The translations under genes and the position numbers were made by a program. Source: Streptomyces beigongshangae (lineage in GTDB: Bacteria; Actinomycetota; Actinomycetes; Streptomycetales; Streptomycetaceae). Taken from it: DNA of 64,000 nt. The stretch covers positions 124,001 through 188,000 of the forward strand of contig NZ_JAHKJW010000004.1 of NCBI RefSeq assembly GCF_019710745.1, given 5' to 3'. The notes below the pieces were generated by a model. The model was not told where the DNA came from. It saw only the letters and a program-made list of their open reading frames with translations, and did not search any database. Below, one piece after another: positions 23,399-31,762 of the stretch (the stretch's first letter is position 1; every line of letters begins with the position of its first letter).

Positions 23399-24967
23399 GT
23401 GAACATGCGTAATCGGGTGGCGGGGTTTTCTGCTGCAACCGCACTGACCTGCACTTCGCTCACCGCGTGCAGCGGCTGGGCCGAAGAATCGTCAGGAATT
23501 ACTATCGGGATGTCGGAGGAAATCCTGTCCACGGACCCGTCCTCCGGTTACGACCCCGGTTCATGGCTGCTTTTCAACAACGTTTTCCAGACTCTGCTGA
23601 GTTTTCCGAACGGAGGTACGGATCCGCAACCGGAGGCTGCGGAGAGTTGCGCCTTCGAGGACACTCGCGTACAGGTTTACCGTTGCGAACTCAAAGATGG
23701 CCTGGAGTTCAGCAACGGCGATCCGCTCACCGCCGAGGACGTCAAGTTCTCCTTCGACCGCATACGTCTCATCGATGACAAGGCCGGCCCGGCCGTCATG
23801 TTCAACATGCTCGACTCCGTCGAGACGCCCGACAGTAAAACTGTGGTGTTCCGCCTCAAAGTTCCCGATGCCACTTTTCCCAGCAAAATAGCATCGGGCG
23901 CCGGTTCCATAGTCAATCACCGTGAGTACGAGGCCAAGTCCCTACGCAAGGACGGTCTGGTCTCGGGCTCCGGGCCGTACAAGCTCACATCGATGAGCAA
24001 GGACGAAGCCGTCTTCTCTCCGAATGAAAGTTATAAAGGACCAGCCGAAGTGAAGAACGGCGGAGTCACGCTGAAACTCTTTCACTCCGACCAGGACCGT
24101 CTGAGGCAGAGCCTGACGGACCACGGCATCGACATGGCCTTCCGGGGACTGCCCGCAAAGGACCTTGCCGGCGCCGACAGTCTGGGTGGCGAGCAGGGAA
24201 TCGAAATCGTCGAGGGCAACAGCGCCGAGGTCCAACATCTGGTCTTCAACATGAACGACCCGGTGGCCGGAAAAGTCGGCGTCCGTAAGGCCGTGAGTCA
24301 CCTGCTGGATCGGGACGCTCTGATCAAGCAGGTGTACCAGGACACAGCGATTCCTCTGTATTCGATCATCCCTGCCGGGGTCATCGGTCATACGACGGCG
24401 TTTTTTGACACCTATGGAGATCGTCCTTCGCAGGAAAAAGCCGAAGCGGCACTGCGCGCCGACGGGATCGAGGGCAAGGTGGAGCTGACACTGTGGTCCA
24501 CCCCGTCCCGTTACGGTCTTGCCACCGACCAGGAAATGCGGGTCATCGCCGAGCAGCTCAACAGTAGTGGACTCTTCGAGGCCAAGGTCAAGTCCGTACC
24601 TTTCGATCGCTATGAGAAGGACATCGCCTCGGGCAAGTACGGTGTGTATGTGAAGGGTTGGCTGCCAGACTATCCCGACGCCGACAATTTCACTGCCCCG
24701 TTCTTCGGTGAAGGCAACGTACTGGCCAATAACTATTCGAATCGAACGATAACCGAGACGCTGATTCCGCATTCAGCCACCAAAATGAACCGTCTTGAGG
24801 CGAGTGGCGACTTCGGTAAGATTCAGGACATCGTGGCCGAAGATGTTCCGGTACTGCCGATCTGGCAGGCAAAGCAGTACGCAGCGGTTCACGATGACAT
24901 CCGTGGATACCAGTACTGCCTGGATGCCTCGACGGTGTTCAGGTTCTGGGAGCTCAGCAAGGTCTGA
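23399..24967 (+). CDS. Peptide/nickel-type ABC transporter substrate-binding lipoprotein
   Basis: 522 residues, family SBP_bac_5. The lipoprotein signal ends in lipobox LTAC (Cys 24). The mature chain has the family hallmarks YRCELKDGLEFSNGDPLTAEDVKFSFDRI, GSGPYKL, the VQHLVFNMNDP strand and the C-terminal YVKGWLPDYPDADNFTAPFF. It should bind an oligopeptide-like ligand outside the membrane. No permease or ATPase gene is adjacent, so it is an orphan component or a peptide-signal receptor. GTG 23399 has AAGGAG 9 nt upstream. Codon use is less GC-extreme than neighbours, suggesting transfer. Confidence 0.87.
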   Translation: MNMRNRVAGFSAATALTCTSLTACSGWAEESSGITIGMSEEILSTDPSSGYDPGSWLLFNNVFQTLLSFPNGGTDPQPEAAESCAFEDTRVQVYRCELKDGLEFSNGDPLTAEDVKFSFDRIRLIDDKAGPAVMFNMLDSVETPDSKTVVFRLKVPDATFPSKIASGAGSIVNHREYEAKSLRKDGLVSGSGPYKLTSMSKDEAVFSPNESYKGPAEVKNGGVTLKLFHSDQDRLRQSLTDHGIDMAFRGLPAKDLAGADSLGGEQGIEIVEGNSAEVQHLVFNMNDPVAGKVGVRKAVSHLLDRDALIKQVYQDTAIPLYSIIPAGVIGHTTAFFDTYGDRPSQEKAEAALRADGIEGKVELTLWSTPSRYGLATDQEMRVIAEQLNSSGLFEAKVKSVPFDRYEKDIASGKYGVYVKGWLPDYPDADNFTAPFFGEGNVLANNYSNRTITETLIPHSATKMNRLEASGDFGKIQDIVAEDVPVLPIWQAKQYAAVHDDIRGYQYCLDASTVFRFWELSKV

Positions 24968-25064
24968 TCAGCAAGGTTTGACGGGAATCGAGCTGAGACA
25001 TCGGGGAGCGCGAAGGTCATGGAGCGGACCGGGGTCAGCCGGCGCTGGTGCGGTCGCGAATCCG

Positions 25065-25958
25065 TCAGGCAGAGGTGGCAGGACGCGGAGTGCCGTGGAA
25101 GACCTGGGTGGTGTGCCAGGCACGGTGGGCGGTTGCGACAGGGCGTGCGGCCGGTTGTGGACCGATGAGCGGACGGCCGGCGAGTGCGACGACGTGCTCG
25201 CGGGCGGCGGGGCTGTGGCCGACGAAGTGCTGGGAGACGAGTATGCGGTGGTCGTCGCCGACGCCGAGGACACCCTTGTCGAAGAGCTTGTGGTGCAGCG
25301 AGCAGAGGCACAGCCCGTTGTCCACCTCGTCCGGTCCACCGAAAGCCCACCAGCGCACGTGCGCGGCTTCCAGCCCGACCGGGACGGTGCCGATCCTGCC
25401 GTCGTAGCCGCAGAACGCGCACCGGTACTCGTAGGCGGTGAGCACCAGTTCGCGCATGCGCCGGTCCCGCCGTCTGCGCGCGGGCACGAGACGCGCCGTC
25501 CCCGTCGGCTCCAGTTCCAGGCCGACGGACTCGCACAACTCACCGTGGAGCGACGGCGGAAAGTGCAGGTCGAGCAGCAACCACGCGATCTGCCCGAGCA
25601 GTTCGGGTTCATCACGCAGGGCGGTTCTGAGTTCCGGTGCGAGCCGGCCAGTGGCACCTGTCTCCCGGAGAATCCGCACCCCGGTCCCGGGACTGCCGTG
25701 CCCACGGTCGGTGCGCACTTCCCACACCCCGTCGCTGACGAGGTGGTGGAAAGGGTAGGCGGGCGTTGTCCTGTTGGGCGGTCCGTACTCGGTCAGCAGG
25801 TTCTGCAGGTCCTTCTCCACCGTGCTGTAGCGGAGTTCGCTGTCGGCGTCCTGCTGGAACCGGCCGAGGGCGTGCAGGAGCAGCAGCGGCTTGTGCGGGG
25901 CACGCGTCCCGCTCCTGGTCCACTGTCTGAGCTCCGCCATCCGCCCGAGCCAGTCCAT
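25065..25958 (-). CDS. Type IV HNH endonuclease, phosphorothioated-DNA-binding type
   Basis: 297 residues. The N-terminal 150 residues (RAPHKPLLLLHALGRFQ; PNRTTPAYPFHHLVSDGVWEV) match the sulfur-binding (SBD-like) region of ScoMcrA-type enzymes. The C-terminal part is a zinc HNH nuclease: CAFC (180-183), EAAHVRWW with His 200, Asn 214 in DNGLCLCS, and His 223 in LHHKLFD. Such enzymes cut phosphorothioate-modified foreign DNA, and no dnd genes are in the window, consistent with defence against modified DNA. The ATG has no ribosome site, but TACGAT ends 8 nt upstream, so the gene is probably leaderless. A perfect palindrome lies just upstream. Confidence 0.86.
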   Translation of the reverse strand: MDWLGRMAELRQWTRSGTRAPHKPLLLLHALGRFQQDADSELRYSTVEKDLQNLLTEYGPPNRTTPAYPFHHLVSDGVWEVRTDRGHGSPGTGVRILRETGATGRLAPELRTALRDEPELLGQIAWLLLDLHFPPSLHGELCESVGLELEPTGTARLVPARRRRDRRMRELVLTAYEYRCAFCGYDGRIGTVPVGLEAAHVRWWAFGGPDEVDNGLCLCSLHHKLFDKGVLGVGDDHRILVSQHFVGHSPAAREHVVALAGRPLIGPQPAARPVATAHRAWHTTQVFHGTPRPATSA

Positions 25959-25989
25959 GACCGGTGATCGTAGTGAGATTCTGGGTCGC

Positions 25990-26025
25990 GTGCGCCGGCG
26001 TCGCGATCAAGTGTCGCCGGCGCAC
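25990..26025. promoter_or_regulatory. 11-bp inverted repeat upstream of HNH nuclease
   Basis: Perfect arms GTGCGCCGGCG (25990-26000) and CGCCGGCGCAC (26015-26025) with a 14-nt loop, 32-67 bp before the nuclease start. It could be an operator for the restriction gene or a terminator facing it. Confidence 0.45.
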
Positions 26026-26860
26026 GCGGGCCGAGCTCGTCGTACCAGATCCACGCCGCCCTTTGGCCGGGGGCGTGCAAACGCGGTTTTTTCTTGTGCT
26101 GATCTTGCGCTGACCTGTACGGATGTCCGGCGCGTACGGCCCGGTCGGTGGGGCCGGAGCAGCCGTCTGGCCTCCGTCGCCGAGGCATCGACCTCGATCA
26201 TCTGCGAGTGGGCGTTCACCTCGCAGAGCTGGAACGGCTGAAGGGACGGCGCGTGCGGACGACACGGAGCCCGTGGCCGGGACCCGGACCGTGGTCCCTT
26301 CCGTGAGGCGGAAACTGAGACGGACGGACACATAAGGCCGAGGCGGCCGACCGTCCGGATCGCCGGTCCACCGGCTTCGTCCGTACGAGGATGCCGACAT
26401 GCCTCGTACCGACGAAGAGGACGAGTGGCTCAGGTCGATCCGCTGCTACGTCACGCCTGACCGGCGATACCTGAAACTCGGCGGTGCCCTCCTGTGGGTC
26501 GGATCGCACCGCTGTTGACTGCGGGTTTCCGCCTTGACGGGCATGCGGAGGGCAAGGAATCTCGCAAAAGGTGAGGCCGGCGCCGTCGGGGACAACTCTG
26601 CTTGGGCCCGACCTGTGCAGAGACCGGATGGTGAAGTGGCGTTGCAACTGCTCAGCGCCCACCAGCCGTCGATGTTTGATCCTTCTGCCACCCGGGCAGA
26701 ACCCCGTGCACTCGCCACATGTCATGTCATGTTCAATGGCGTACTCGAAGTGTGGCTGATGAAGACGTTGACTTTCCACCAGGCGATGGCCCCACCAGTG
26801 GCACCTCCGTCACTCCGACCGCCGGAACTCTGCACGCGATCCGTGAGCTTCTTCAGCGGT
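26026..26860. other. Gene-poor, decayed region
   Basis: No convincing full gene. A short frame at 26399-26518 (39 codons, MPRTDEEDEWLRSIRCYVTP onward) has no ribosome site or recognised family. Frames in all directions look randomly open, as expected of high-GC decayed DNA, and the block abuts a transposase remnant. Confidence 0.5.
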
Positions 26861-26965
26861 GCCGCTCCAGGGTGAGTACGGCTTGGCTATGGACGTCATG
26901 CGGTTCGGGCTGCAGCGGGCGTGGCGGAAGAACTGCCAGGACCCGAGGCGGGAGCCGAGGCGACA
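26861..26965 (-). pseudogene. Transposase C-terminal remnant (copy 1, IS5-like DDE)
   Basis: The minus strand, with one frameshift, reads SWQFFRHARCSPNRMTSIA then QAVLTLERHR and a stop. This corresponds to the C-terminal end SWRIFRRPRCSPNRMTSIAKAVLTLERQ of the larger remnant at 28977. The two DNA segments are about 80% alike over roughly 80 bp in the same orientation. Nothing else of the element is recognisable here. Confidence 0.6.
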
Positions 26966-27037
26966 AGGTCGAGCACTGCGACCTCGTCGCCACACGGCCC
27001 CCGTACCAGTGGCGCGCACCACGGTGCAGGCTGTCGA

Positions 27038-27496
27038 CTACAGGCTGATGATGCTGTCCTGCACCGACTTGCCCCAAGCCACACCCTCGACGTGCGTGTT
27101 GGCGAAGTCCGGGTCCACGTAGATGTGGACCCTCTTGATGAGTTCACCCTCGAACTCGAACACATTGCAGAACAGCCCGAAGGAGGAAACGCCGTCAGGG
27201 AAGTCCACGCCTGACGTCGTTGTTCCCCTTTCCACGCCCTCGACGATCACGTAGTTCCCGGACGTCAACACGGTGAAGCCCTCGATCTCGTGCCTGAGCG
27301 ACGCGATTCCCCGGCCGAGACCCTGAGCGAACGCTCCGATCTGCGCCTTCCCCCTCGCGATGCCGAACTTCGGGTAAAACATGCGAGCATCTTCCGTGAA
27401 GACGTCGATGACCGCAGGGTTGCCGGCGTCCACCATGCGGAAGTAGTTGATGGCAATCTCTTCGCGACGCTTCTCAATATCGCTGTTGGCGTTCAC
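27038..27496 (-). CDS. SnoaL-like / NTF2-fold protein
   Basis: 152 residues, a full-length single NTF2-like (SnoaL-like) domain: an opening helix EEIAINYFRMVDAGNPAVIDVFTED, FYPKFGIARGKAQI, and a curved sheet ending RVHIYVDPDFANTHVEGVAWG. Family members are small polyketide cyclases, isomerases or ligand binders; the substrate is unknown. The start is GTG with GGAGG 5 nt upstream. It lies 58 bp downstream of the SDR gene on the same strand, so the two are probably one operon under the TetR operator. Confidence 0.8.
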   Translation of the reverse strand: MNANSDIEKRREEIAINYFRMVDAGNPAVIDVFTEDARMFYPKFGIARGKAQIGAFAQGLGRGIASLRHEIEGFTVLTSGNYVIVEGVERGTTTSGVDFPDGVSSFGLFCNVFEFEGELIKRVHIYVDPDFANTHVEGVAWGKSVQDSIISL

Positions 27497-27554
27497 TTTT
27501 CCTCCTGGTACGTGGTGCGTTGTGGTGCGCTCTCGCGCTGGTTGAGGGACGCGG

Positions 27555-28286
27555 TCAGACCTGCGCCATGCCTCCGTCGACGAACCATTCGGCGCCGTTG
27601 ACGAAGCTGGAAGCGTCCGAGGCCAGGAACGTCGCCACGGCGGCGATCTCGTCCGGCCGGCCGATCCTGCCGAGCGGCACCTCCGAGGCGAGCTGGTGGT
27701 CCGGGCCCAGGACGCCGACCAGGCCCGGGGTCTCGGTCGGGCCGGGGCTCAGCACGTTCACCCGGAACTTCCGTTCCTGCGCGCTGAGCGCCCAGCTGCG
27801 CACCAGGTTGCGTACTGCTGCCTTCGATGCGCCGTAAGTTGCCAGGCCCGTTCCGGGGGAGAGCGCATTGGTCGACCCTGTCACTACGATTGAGGCGCCG
27901 TCCGACAGCAGGGGCAGCGCCTTCTGCACGGTGAAGATCGTGCCCTTCACGTTCGTACCGAAGGTGGCGTCGATGGCTTCCTCTGTGATCTCACCGAGAC
28001 GCTGAGGGACAGCGCTGCCGGCGTTGGCGACAAGCACGTCGATGCGGCCCGCCTCCTCGCGCACGACCGAGTAAAGGTCATCGAGGTCCGCCTGTACCGA
28101 AACATCGGTCCTGACACCGGTGGCCGCTGGCCCGATCTCAGCGACGGCCGCGTCGAGCGGCTCCTGACGGCGACCGGCCAGGAACACCCGTGCCCCCTCC
28201 GCGGCGAACCGCCTGGAGATGGCAAGCCCAATGCCGCTGTTGGCTCCGGTGACCACCGCGACCTTGCCTGCGAGTACTTCGGTCAT
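27555..28286 (-). CDS. Short-chain dehydrogenase/reductase (SDR)
   Basis: 243-residue classical SDR. NAD(P)-binding TGANSGIG (13-20), NAG (88-90), catalytic Ser 138, Tyr 151 and Lys 155 (YGASK) are intact, and the C-terminus ends in the typical FVNGAEWFVDGGMAQV. It probably oxidises or reduces a small alcohol or ketone. Arg 39-40 after the second strand hints at NADP preference. ATG 28286 (after GGAG with a 10-nt spacer) and GTG 28289 are both possible. It is divergent from the TetR gene, with a perfect operator between them; it resembles TetR-controlled stress or detoxification pairs. Confidence 0.9.
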   Translation of the reverse strand: MTEVLAGKVAVVTGANSGIGLAISRRFAAEGARVFLAGRRQEPLDAAVAEIGPAATGVRTDVSVQADLDDLYSVVREEAGRIDVLVANAGSAVPQRLGEITEEAIDATFGTNVKGTIFTVQKALPLLSDGASIVVTGSTNALSPGTGLATYGASKAAVRNLVRSWALSAQERKFRVNVLSPGPTETPGLVGVLGPDHQLASEVPLGRIGRPDEIAAVATFLASDASSFVNGAEWFVDGGMAQV

Positions 28287-28304
28287 CACGTGCCCGCTCC
28301 TTGA

Positions 28305-28357
28305 TTCTTGACTGGTTCGTCCATAACGCTAATCGTTATGGACGAACCAGTCAAGAA
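28305..28357. promoter_or_regulatory. 24-bp perfect inverted repeat: TetR operator
   Basis: Left arm 28305-28328 and right arm 28334-28357 are exact reverse complements around a 5-bp centre; the inner core reads CCATAACG / CGTTATGG. It sits between the divergent SDR and TetR starts, covering the promoter region of both (each arm contains TTGACT). A -10-like TAGGCT at 28362-28367 places the TetR transcript start at its ATG (leaderless). Autoregulation and SDR repression are the simplest reading. Confidence 0.85.
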
Positions 28358-28373
28358 CCGGTAGGCTGTCCCC

Positions 28374-28970
28374 ATGGCACGACCCAGGAAGTTCGACGAG
28401 CAGCAGGTGCTGGACACTGCCCGGGAGCGGTTCTGGTCGGGTGGGTACGCCGCCACGCGCATGGAAGACATTGCCGAGGCAACGGGGCTCGGCAAAGGCA
28501 GCCTGTACGGCGCGTTCGGCGGAAAGCAGGAACTGTTCCACCGCGTGTTCGACGCCTACTGCACCTCCGTCGTCGACGCTGCGAGCCGGCAGTTGCGCGG
28601 CACCGACGCGGACGCCTACGCGCGCCTGTCCGCCCACGTGTACGCGGTGGCGGCGGCGACTGCCGCAGACACCGCCCACCGCGGATGTCTGTTGGCCAAG
28701 GGCGCCGCCGAGCTGGCCGAACACGACGAGACGGTGGCCAAGCGGGCTCGCGCGGCCATTGAGGCACTGCAGGCGCTGCTGGAGGACGACATCGCAGCCT
28801 GTCAGCGCAATGGCGACATCGCCGCGGACGCGGATCCGGGAAAGCTGGCTGTTCTGGTGCTCGCCGTGCTGCGTGGCATCGAAGCGCTGGGCAAGGCCGG
28901 AGCGAGCGAGGAGACGCTGACCGATATCGCCCGGACAGCCCTTGCTGTCCTGCCCCGCACCGCCCACTGA
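28374..28970 (+). CDS. TetR/AcrR family repressor
   Basis: 198 residues. The N-terminal helix-turn-helix (about 8-54: VLDTARERFWSGGYAATRMEDIAEATGLGKGSLYGAFGGKQELF) is intact and textbook. The C-terminal part matches the YxaF/TetR_C branch (HRGCLLAKGAAELAEHD; VLAVLRGIEALGKAGAS). It should repress itself and the divergent SDR/NTF2-like operon via the 28305-28357 palindrome, released by an unknown small ligand, probably the SDR substrate. No ribosome site; leaderless start. Confidence 0.9.
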   Translation: MARPRKFDEQQVLDTARERFWSGGYAATRMEDIAEATGLGKGSLYGAFGGKQELFHRVFDAYCTSVVDAASRQLRGTDADAYARLSAHVYAVAAATAADTAHRGCLLAKGAAELAEHDETVAKRARAAIEALQALLEDDIAACQRNGDIAADADPGKLAVLVLAVLRGIEALGKAGASEETLTDIARTALAVLPRTAH

Positions 28971-28976
28971 GTCTCC

Positions 28977-29385
28977 TCACCATTGCCGCTCCAGCGTGAG
29001 GACGGCCTTGGCGATTGACGTCATGCGGTTGGGGCTGCACCGGGGCCTGCGGAAGATCCGCCAAGACTTCAGCCTCGCGACACCTCGTTCGACGGGCGCT
29101 CGTGCTGCGGCCGGCGCCTGATCGCGGGACTTTTCGGCGGGGGTGAGTTCCTGCAGGGGCCTGCGTTCGATACCGGTGGTCAGCCACGGGTCGGCGCCCT
29201 GGTGGGCGAGATCGGCCAGGACGGGAACGCCCTGGCGCTCGCAGATCCGGATGATCAGGTGGGTGCGGGCGGCGGTCAGGTCGTGGGTGCGGCCCGGCAG
29301 GGCGGGCGAGAGCCACAGCAGCCGGCCGCCGGCATCGTGACGACCTGCACGTTCACACCGTGGCGCCGGTGTTTGTGTGACCCGA
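28977..29385 (-). pseudogene. Transposase C-terminal remnant (copy 2, IS5-like DDE)
   Basis: Minus strand: near 29385-29350 the frame reads FGSHKHRRHGVNVQVV, then after a frameshift GGRLLWLSPALPGRTHDLTA and on to VERGVARLKSWRIFRRPRCS and a stop. This is the C-terminal third of a DDE_Tnp_4 (IS5-like) transposase. The N-terminal part and both inverted repeats are missing, so it is inactive. Its left boundary abuts a PIN-domain fragment on the other strand, suggesting it inserted into that gene. Confidence 0.72.
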
Positions 29386-29574
29386 ACCGTCGCGCAATCC
29401 GCTGCCGCTTTGCTGCGTGCAGCGGGGCTGCACGGCCACAAGCACGCCATCGACGCCATGTCGTGCGCGACCGCCCTGCAACACTCCGGCCGGGTGACGA
29501 TCCTGACTCCGGACGTGGAGGACACCGGGCTGCTCATTGCCGGGCATCCGCGCCTGAGCGCGGAGAAGGCATGA
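29380..29574 (+). pseudogene. PIN-domain C-terminal remnant truncated by IS
   Basis: The plus strand reads TVAQSAAALLRAAGLHGHKH, AIDAMSCATALQHSGRVTIL and TPDVEDTGLL, ending HPRLSAEKA and a stop. It resembles the C-terminal half of a Streptomyces PIN-domain toxin (Asp in AIDA, TxDxxD motif as TPDVED). The sequence begins exactly where the transposase remnant ends, so the N-terminal half was lost by insertion. Nothing suggests expression. Confidence 0.6.
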
Positions 29575-29687
29575 GCCGCAGCGCCTTGCAGAGCTGGCGC
29601 TCGCTGCGCGGAAACCGCTGGTGATCCAGACGATCGACCATCCGGCACGGATCCGGCACGCGGCGAGTGATCCGCGAGGACAGCAAA

Positions 29688-29714
29688 AAGGCCCGGGTCG
29701 ATGACCTGGGCCTT
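29688..29714 (-). terminator. tRNA-Gly terminator of the original locus
   Basis: AAGGCCCGGGTC (29688-29699) pairs with GACCTGGGCCTT (29703-29714) over a 3-nt loop, just beyond the tRNA 3' fragment. It mirrors the hairpin next to the intact tRNA at 45501-45527, as expected if this was the native terminator before the element integrated. Confidence 0.65.
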
Positions 29715-29719
29715 CTTCG

Positions 29720-29767
29720 TGGAGCGGGTGACGAGAATCGAACTCGCACTCTCAGCTTGGGAAGCTG
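29720..29767 (-). other. attL: 48-bp copy of the tRNA-Gly 3' half
   Basis: The 48 bp are identical to 45533-45580, running from the encoded CCA through acceptor 3' strand, T-arm and anticodon stem-loop of tRNA-Gly(CCC). After 29767 the sequence departs from the tRNA, so this is not a functional gene. It marks the left end of the integrated element. Confidence 0.92.
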
Positions 29768-29943
29768 TGGGCATTTGGCGGCCGTCCGGGCAATGATCTG
29801 GGGGAACACCCCGGTTAGCGCCTCTTCAGGCTAGACCGCTTTCACCGTGATTCCCCGCTGTTCCCCGCCTCATCTGGTGCGCTTGTGGTGCGGCGCACGG
29901 CTCTGACGGACTGACCCTACGTGCAGGCGCGTTGGCAGGCGCA

Positions 29944-30408
29944 TCAGAGATGGCGCTTGGACGCTCTGACCAGTCGACTGATGTCGTCGCGGGTCTTCAC
30001 CCTGCGCTGGTCCAGTTCGGTCCTGCTGTCTGTCTTGGGCAGGGCTGTGATGTCCGCAAGTGCAGCTTCTGCCGCCTCGCTCAAGGCGTCGTCATCGGTG
30101 AGCATCTGCACCCGGAAGAGAGCTTCTTGGGTGTTGGAACGCAGGTCGTATGCGCGGACTCGCACCACGCTGGGGTCCTCGTGTGGTGGTTGTTCGTGTT
30201 CGCAGAACCAGAGATGTACCAGGCAGCGGCGGTAGTTGATGAGTGCGCCGGCGTAGGCGGAGTAAGCATCGAGTCGCTCCTGGCGGAGCCTCTCGTGGCG
30301 GGTGAACTGATGCCCCTTGTCGGTGGTGCGCTGTTGAAACGCCAGGGTGAGCCCCGAGCCGAGCAGGGTTCCCAGAACGGCTATGGCACTGGCGATGATG
30401 GTCTCCAC
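29944..30408 (-). CDS. AICE hypothetical protein with N-terminal TM helix
   Basis: 154 residues: an N-terminal TM helix (about 3-23, TIIASAIAVLGTLLGSGLTLAF), then a soluble helical domain rich in Arg/Glu (QFTRHERLRQERLDAYSAYAGALINYRR; LRSNTQEALFRVQMLTDDDALSEAAEAAL). No family named; similar single-TM proteins occur near left ends of Streptomyces elements. The start is GTG with only a weak GGGG nearby. It sits alone at the left end and could be a membrane-facing accessory or entry-exclusion factor (guess). Confidence 0.68.
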   Translation of the reverse strand: METIIASAIAVLGTLLGSGLTLAFQQRTTDKGHQFTRHERLRQERLDAYSAYAGALINYRRCLVHLWFCEHEQPPHEDPSVVRVRAYDLRSNTQEALFRVQMLTDDDALSEAAEAALADITALPKTDSRTELDQRRVKTRDDISRLVRASKRHL

Positions 30409-30635
30409 ACCCCAAGCTGATCACGTATCGCCGACCGGGCGCAGTACCCGCTCCGCTCTCACGCCAACACGCTTTCCAACTGTGGTGGTGGGGCGGTGGG
30501 ACTCGTGCGGGGGCGTTCACCTGCGTTCATGGGCGGTTGGTCCGTGTGGCTGATCTGACGCGTGGTCTTCTCTGAACGGCCGTGAACTGGGCTGAATGAG
30601 ACGGAAACTGAGACGGTGGCGCGGGAGAGGCTGCT

Positions 30636-31070
30636 TCACTCTTCCCCAGGTGGGATGAGGCGATCGGCGCTCTCGGCGTCGTCCACGTGACCGTGGGCGT
30701 CGACAGTGATCGGGGTGGCTCGGCCCTTGGAGGTGACCAGCCATGCGAGTACTTGCTCGGTCAATGGCCCGTTGTCGGGTCCCTCGTTCTTCCAGTACGC
30801 GCGCCAGCCGCCTCCGGGGACGGCGGACACGACCTGGCCGGCTCGCTCCAGGTGGGAGAAGTCCGGGTAGTCCGTGATCGGCCGCCGGGTGCCGCCTTGG
30901 GGGTCGACGACGAGGGCCACGCCCGTCGCTTCGTCCCAGGCGTCTACGTCCACGGTCCGACCGATCATGGTTTCCGTGCCGGTGAAGATCGCGAGCCAAC
31001 CCGTCCCGTTGAAGTAACGCATGCGGCCATCGTCCATGACGGTGGCCGGCCTGGCCGTAGAAGTAACCAA
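30636..31070 (-). CDS. AICE hypothetical protein
   Basis: About 144 residues, no TM segment. Conserved-looking core: VMDDGRMRYFNGTGWLAIFTGTE, RTVDVDAWDEATGVALVVD, FSHLERAGQVVSAVPGGGWRAYW. It looks like a genuine actinobacterial family of unknown function. The start is unclear: TTG 31070 has AAGG 8 nt upstream, while ATG 31037 (MDDGRMRYF) lacks a ribosome site. The partial attachment site at 31091-31106 lies just upstream, so recombination may have replaced the original 5' region. Confidence 0.65.
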   Translation of the reverse strand: MVTSTARPATVMDDGRMRYFNGTGWLAIFTGTETMIGRTVDVDAWDEATGVALVVDPQGGTRRPITDYPDFSHLERAGQVVSAVPGGGWRAYWKNEGPDNGPLTEQVLAWLVTSKGRATPITVDAHGHVDDAESADRLIPPGEE

Positions 31071-31090
31071 CTTCGGTGCCTTGGTGGGCC

Positions 31091-31106
31091 CTCAGCTTGG
31101 GAAGCT
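31091..31106. other. Partial second att copy (16 bp of the core)
   Basis: CTCAGCTTGGGAAGCT is identical to the anticodon-stem end of the att core at 29752-29766 and 45564-45579. Flanking similarity also exists: TGGGTTTCTTGGC follows here against TGGGCATTTGGC at attL, and ATTCCCCGTGGTTCCCCGC lies about 84 bp further right, as does ATTCCCCGCTGTTCCCCGC about 85 bp from attL. This is probably a decayed left end. Confidence 0.65.
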
Positions 31107-31762
31107 TGGGTTTCTTGGCTGCGGTTGCTGCGCCGACCTGCGACGAAGTGTCGAGGGGGCCTATCTGACCGCCGGCCTGGTCCCCGCCATTCCCCGTGGT
31201 TCCCCGCACGATCTGGCACGCACCTGGCACGTGGGGCCTCAGTCGGCCGCGGCCTTGCGGTCGTGACCAAGTGCTTAGAAGACGCGGGCAGGGCCCTGCG
31301 ACGCCTCCTGCTCGGCCGGCACCACTGCCGTGCCCGACTGCTGACGGCTGCCGCTGTCTGCCGCCGTTGCCGTCAGCACTGCCGTCATCGCCGTCATCGC
31401 TGTCACCGAGTACGGCTCCGGGCGGCTTCCCACGCTGCCCGCTTGAGCCTCAGCCGACGACAGTCAGCCGCGATGGCGGGTGCGTCGACTGATCAGGCGC
31501 GCGTATGCCTCGCTGTGCCTCCGCTGGCCTCAACCATGTTGTTGGACGTAGTCGACCACGCTTCCAGCGGCGGCCTGAGTCGCACACGGCTCCGGAGGCC
31601 GCTTGGCACCAAGGCAACGCAGCAGGTCAGGGCTTTGCACCTGACAGATCAGGCGCCAGTAGTCCACGGATAGTGCACGCCTGGCTGAGCACCGTAGGTG
31701 GTAGAGCCGGTGACCGGCAGGTCCTGTTCCTTCATCTCCTCACGGTCGGAGCGATCTTGCCG
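31107..31762. other. Gene-free stretch inside the element
   Basis: No frame has a ribosome site or coding pattern. Near 31190-31230 it repeats the arm-like sequence of the left end. The remainder to the restriction-modification promoter has reduced GC with no recognised gene. Confidence 0.5.
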
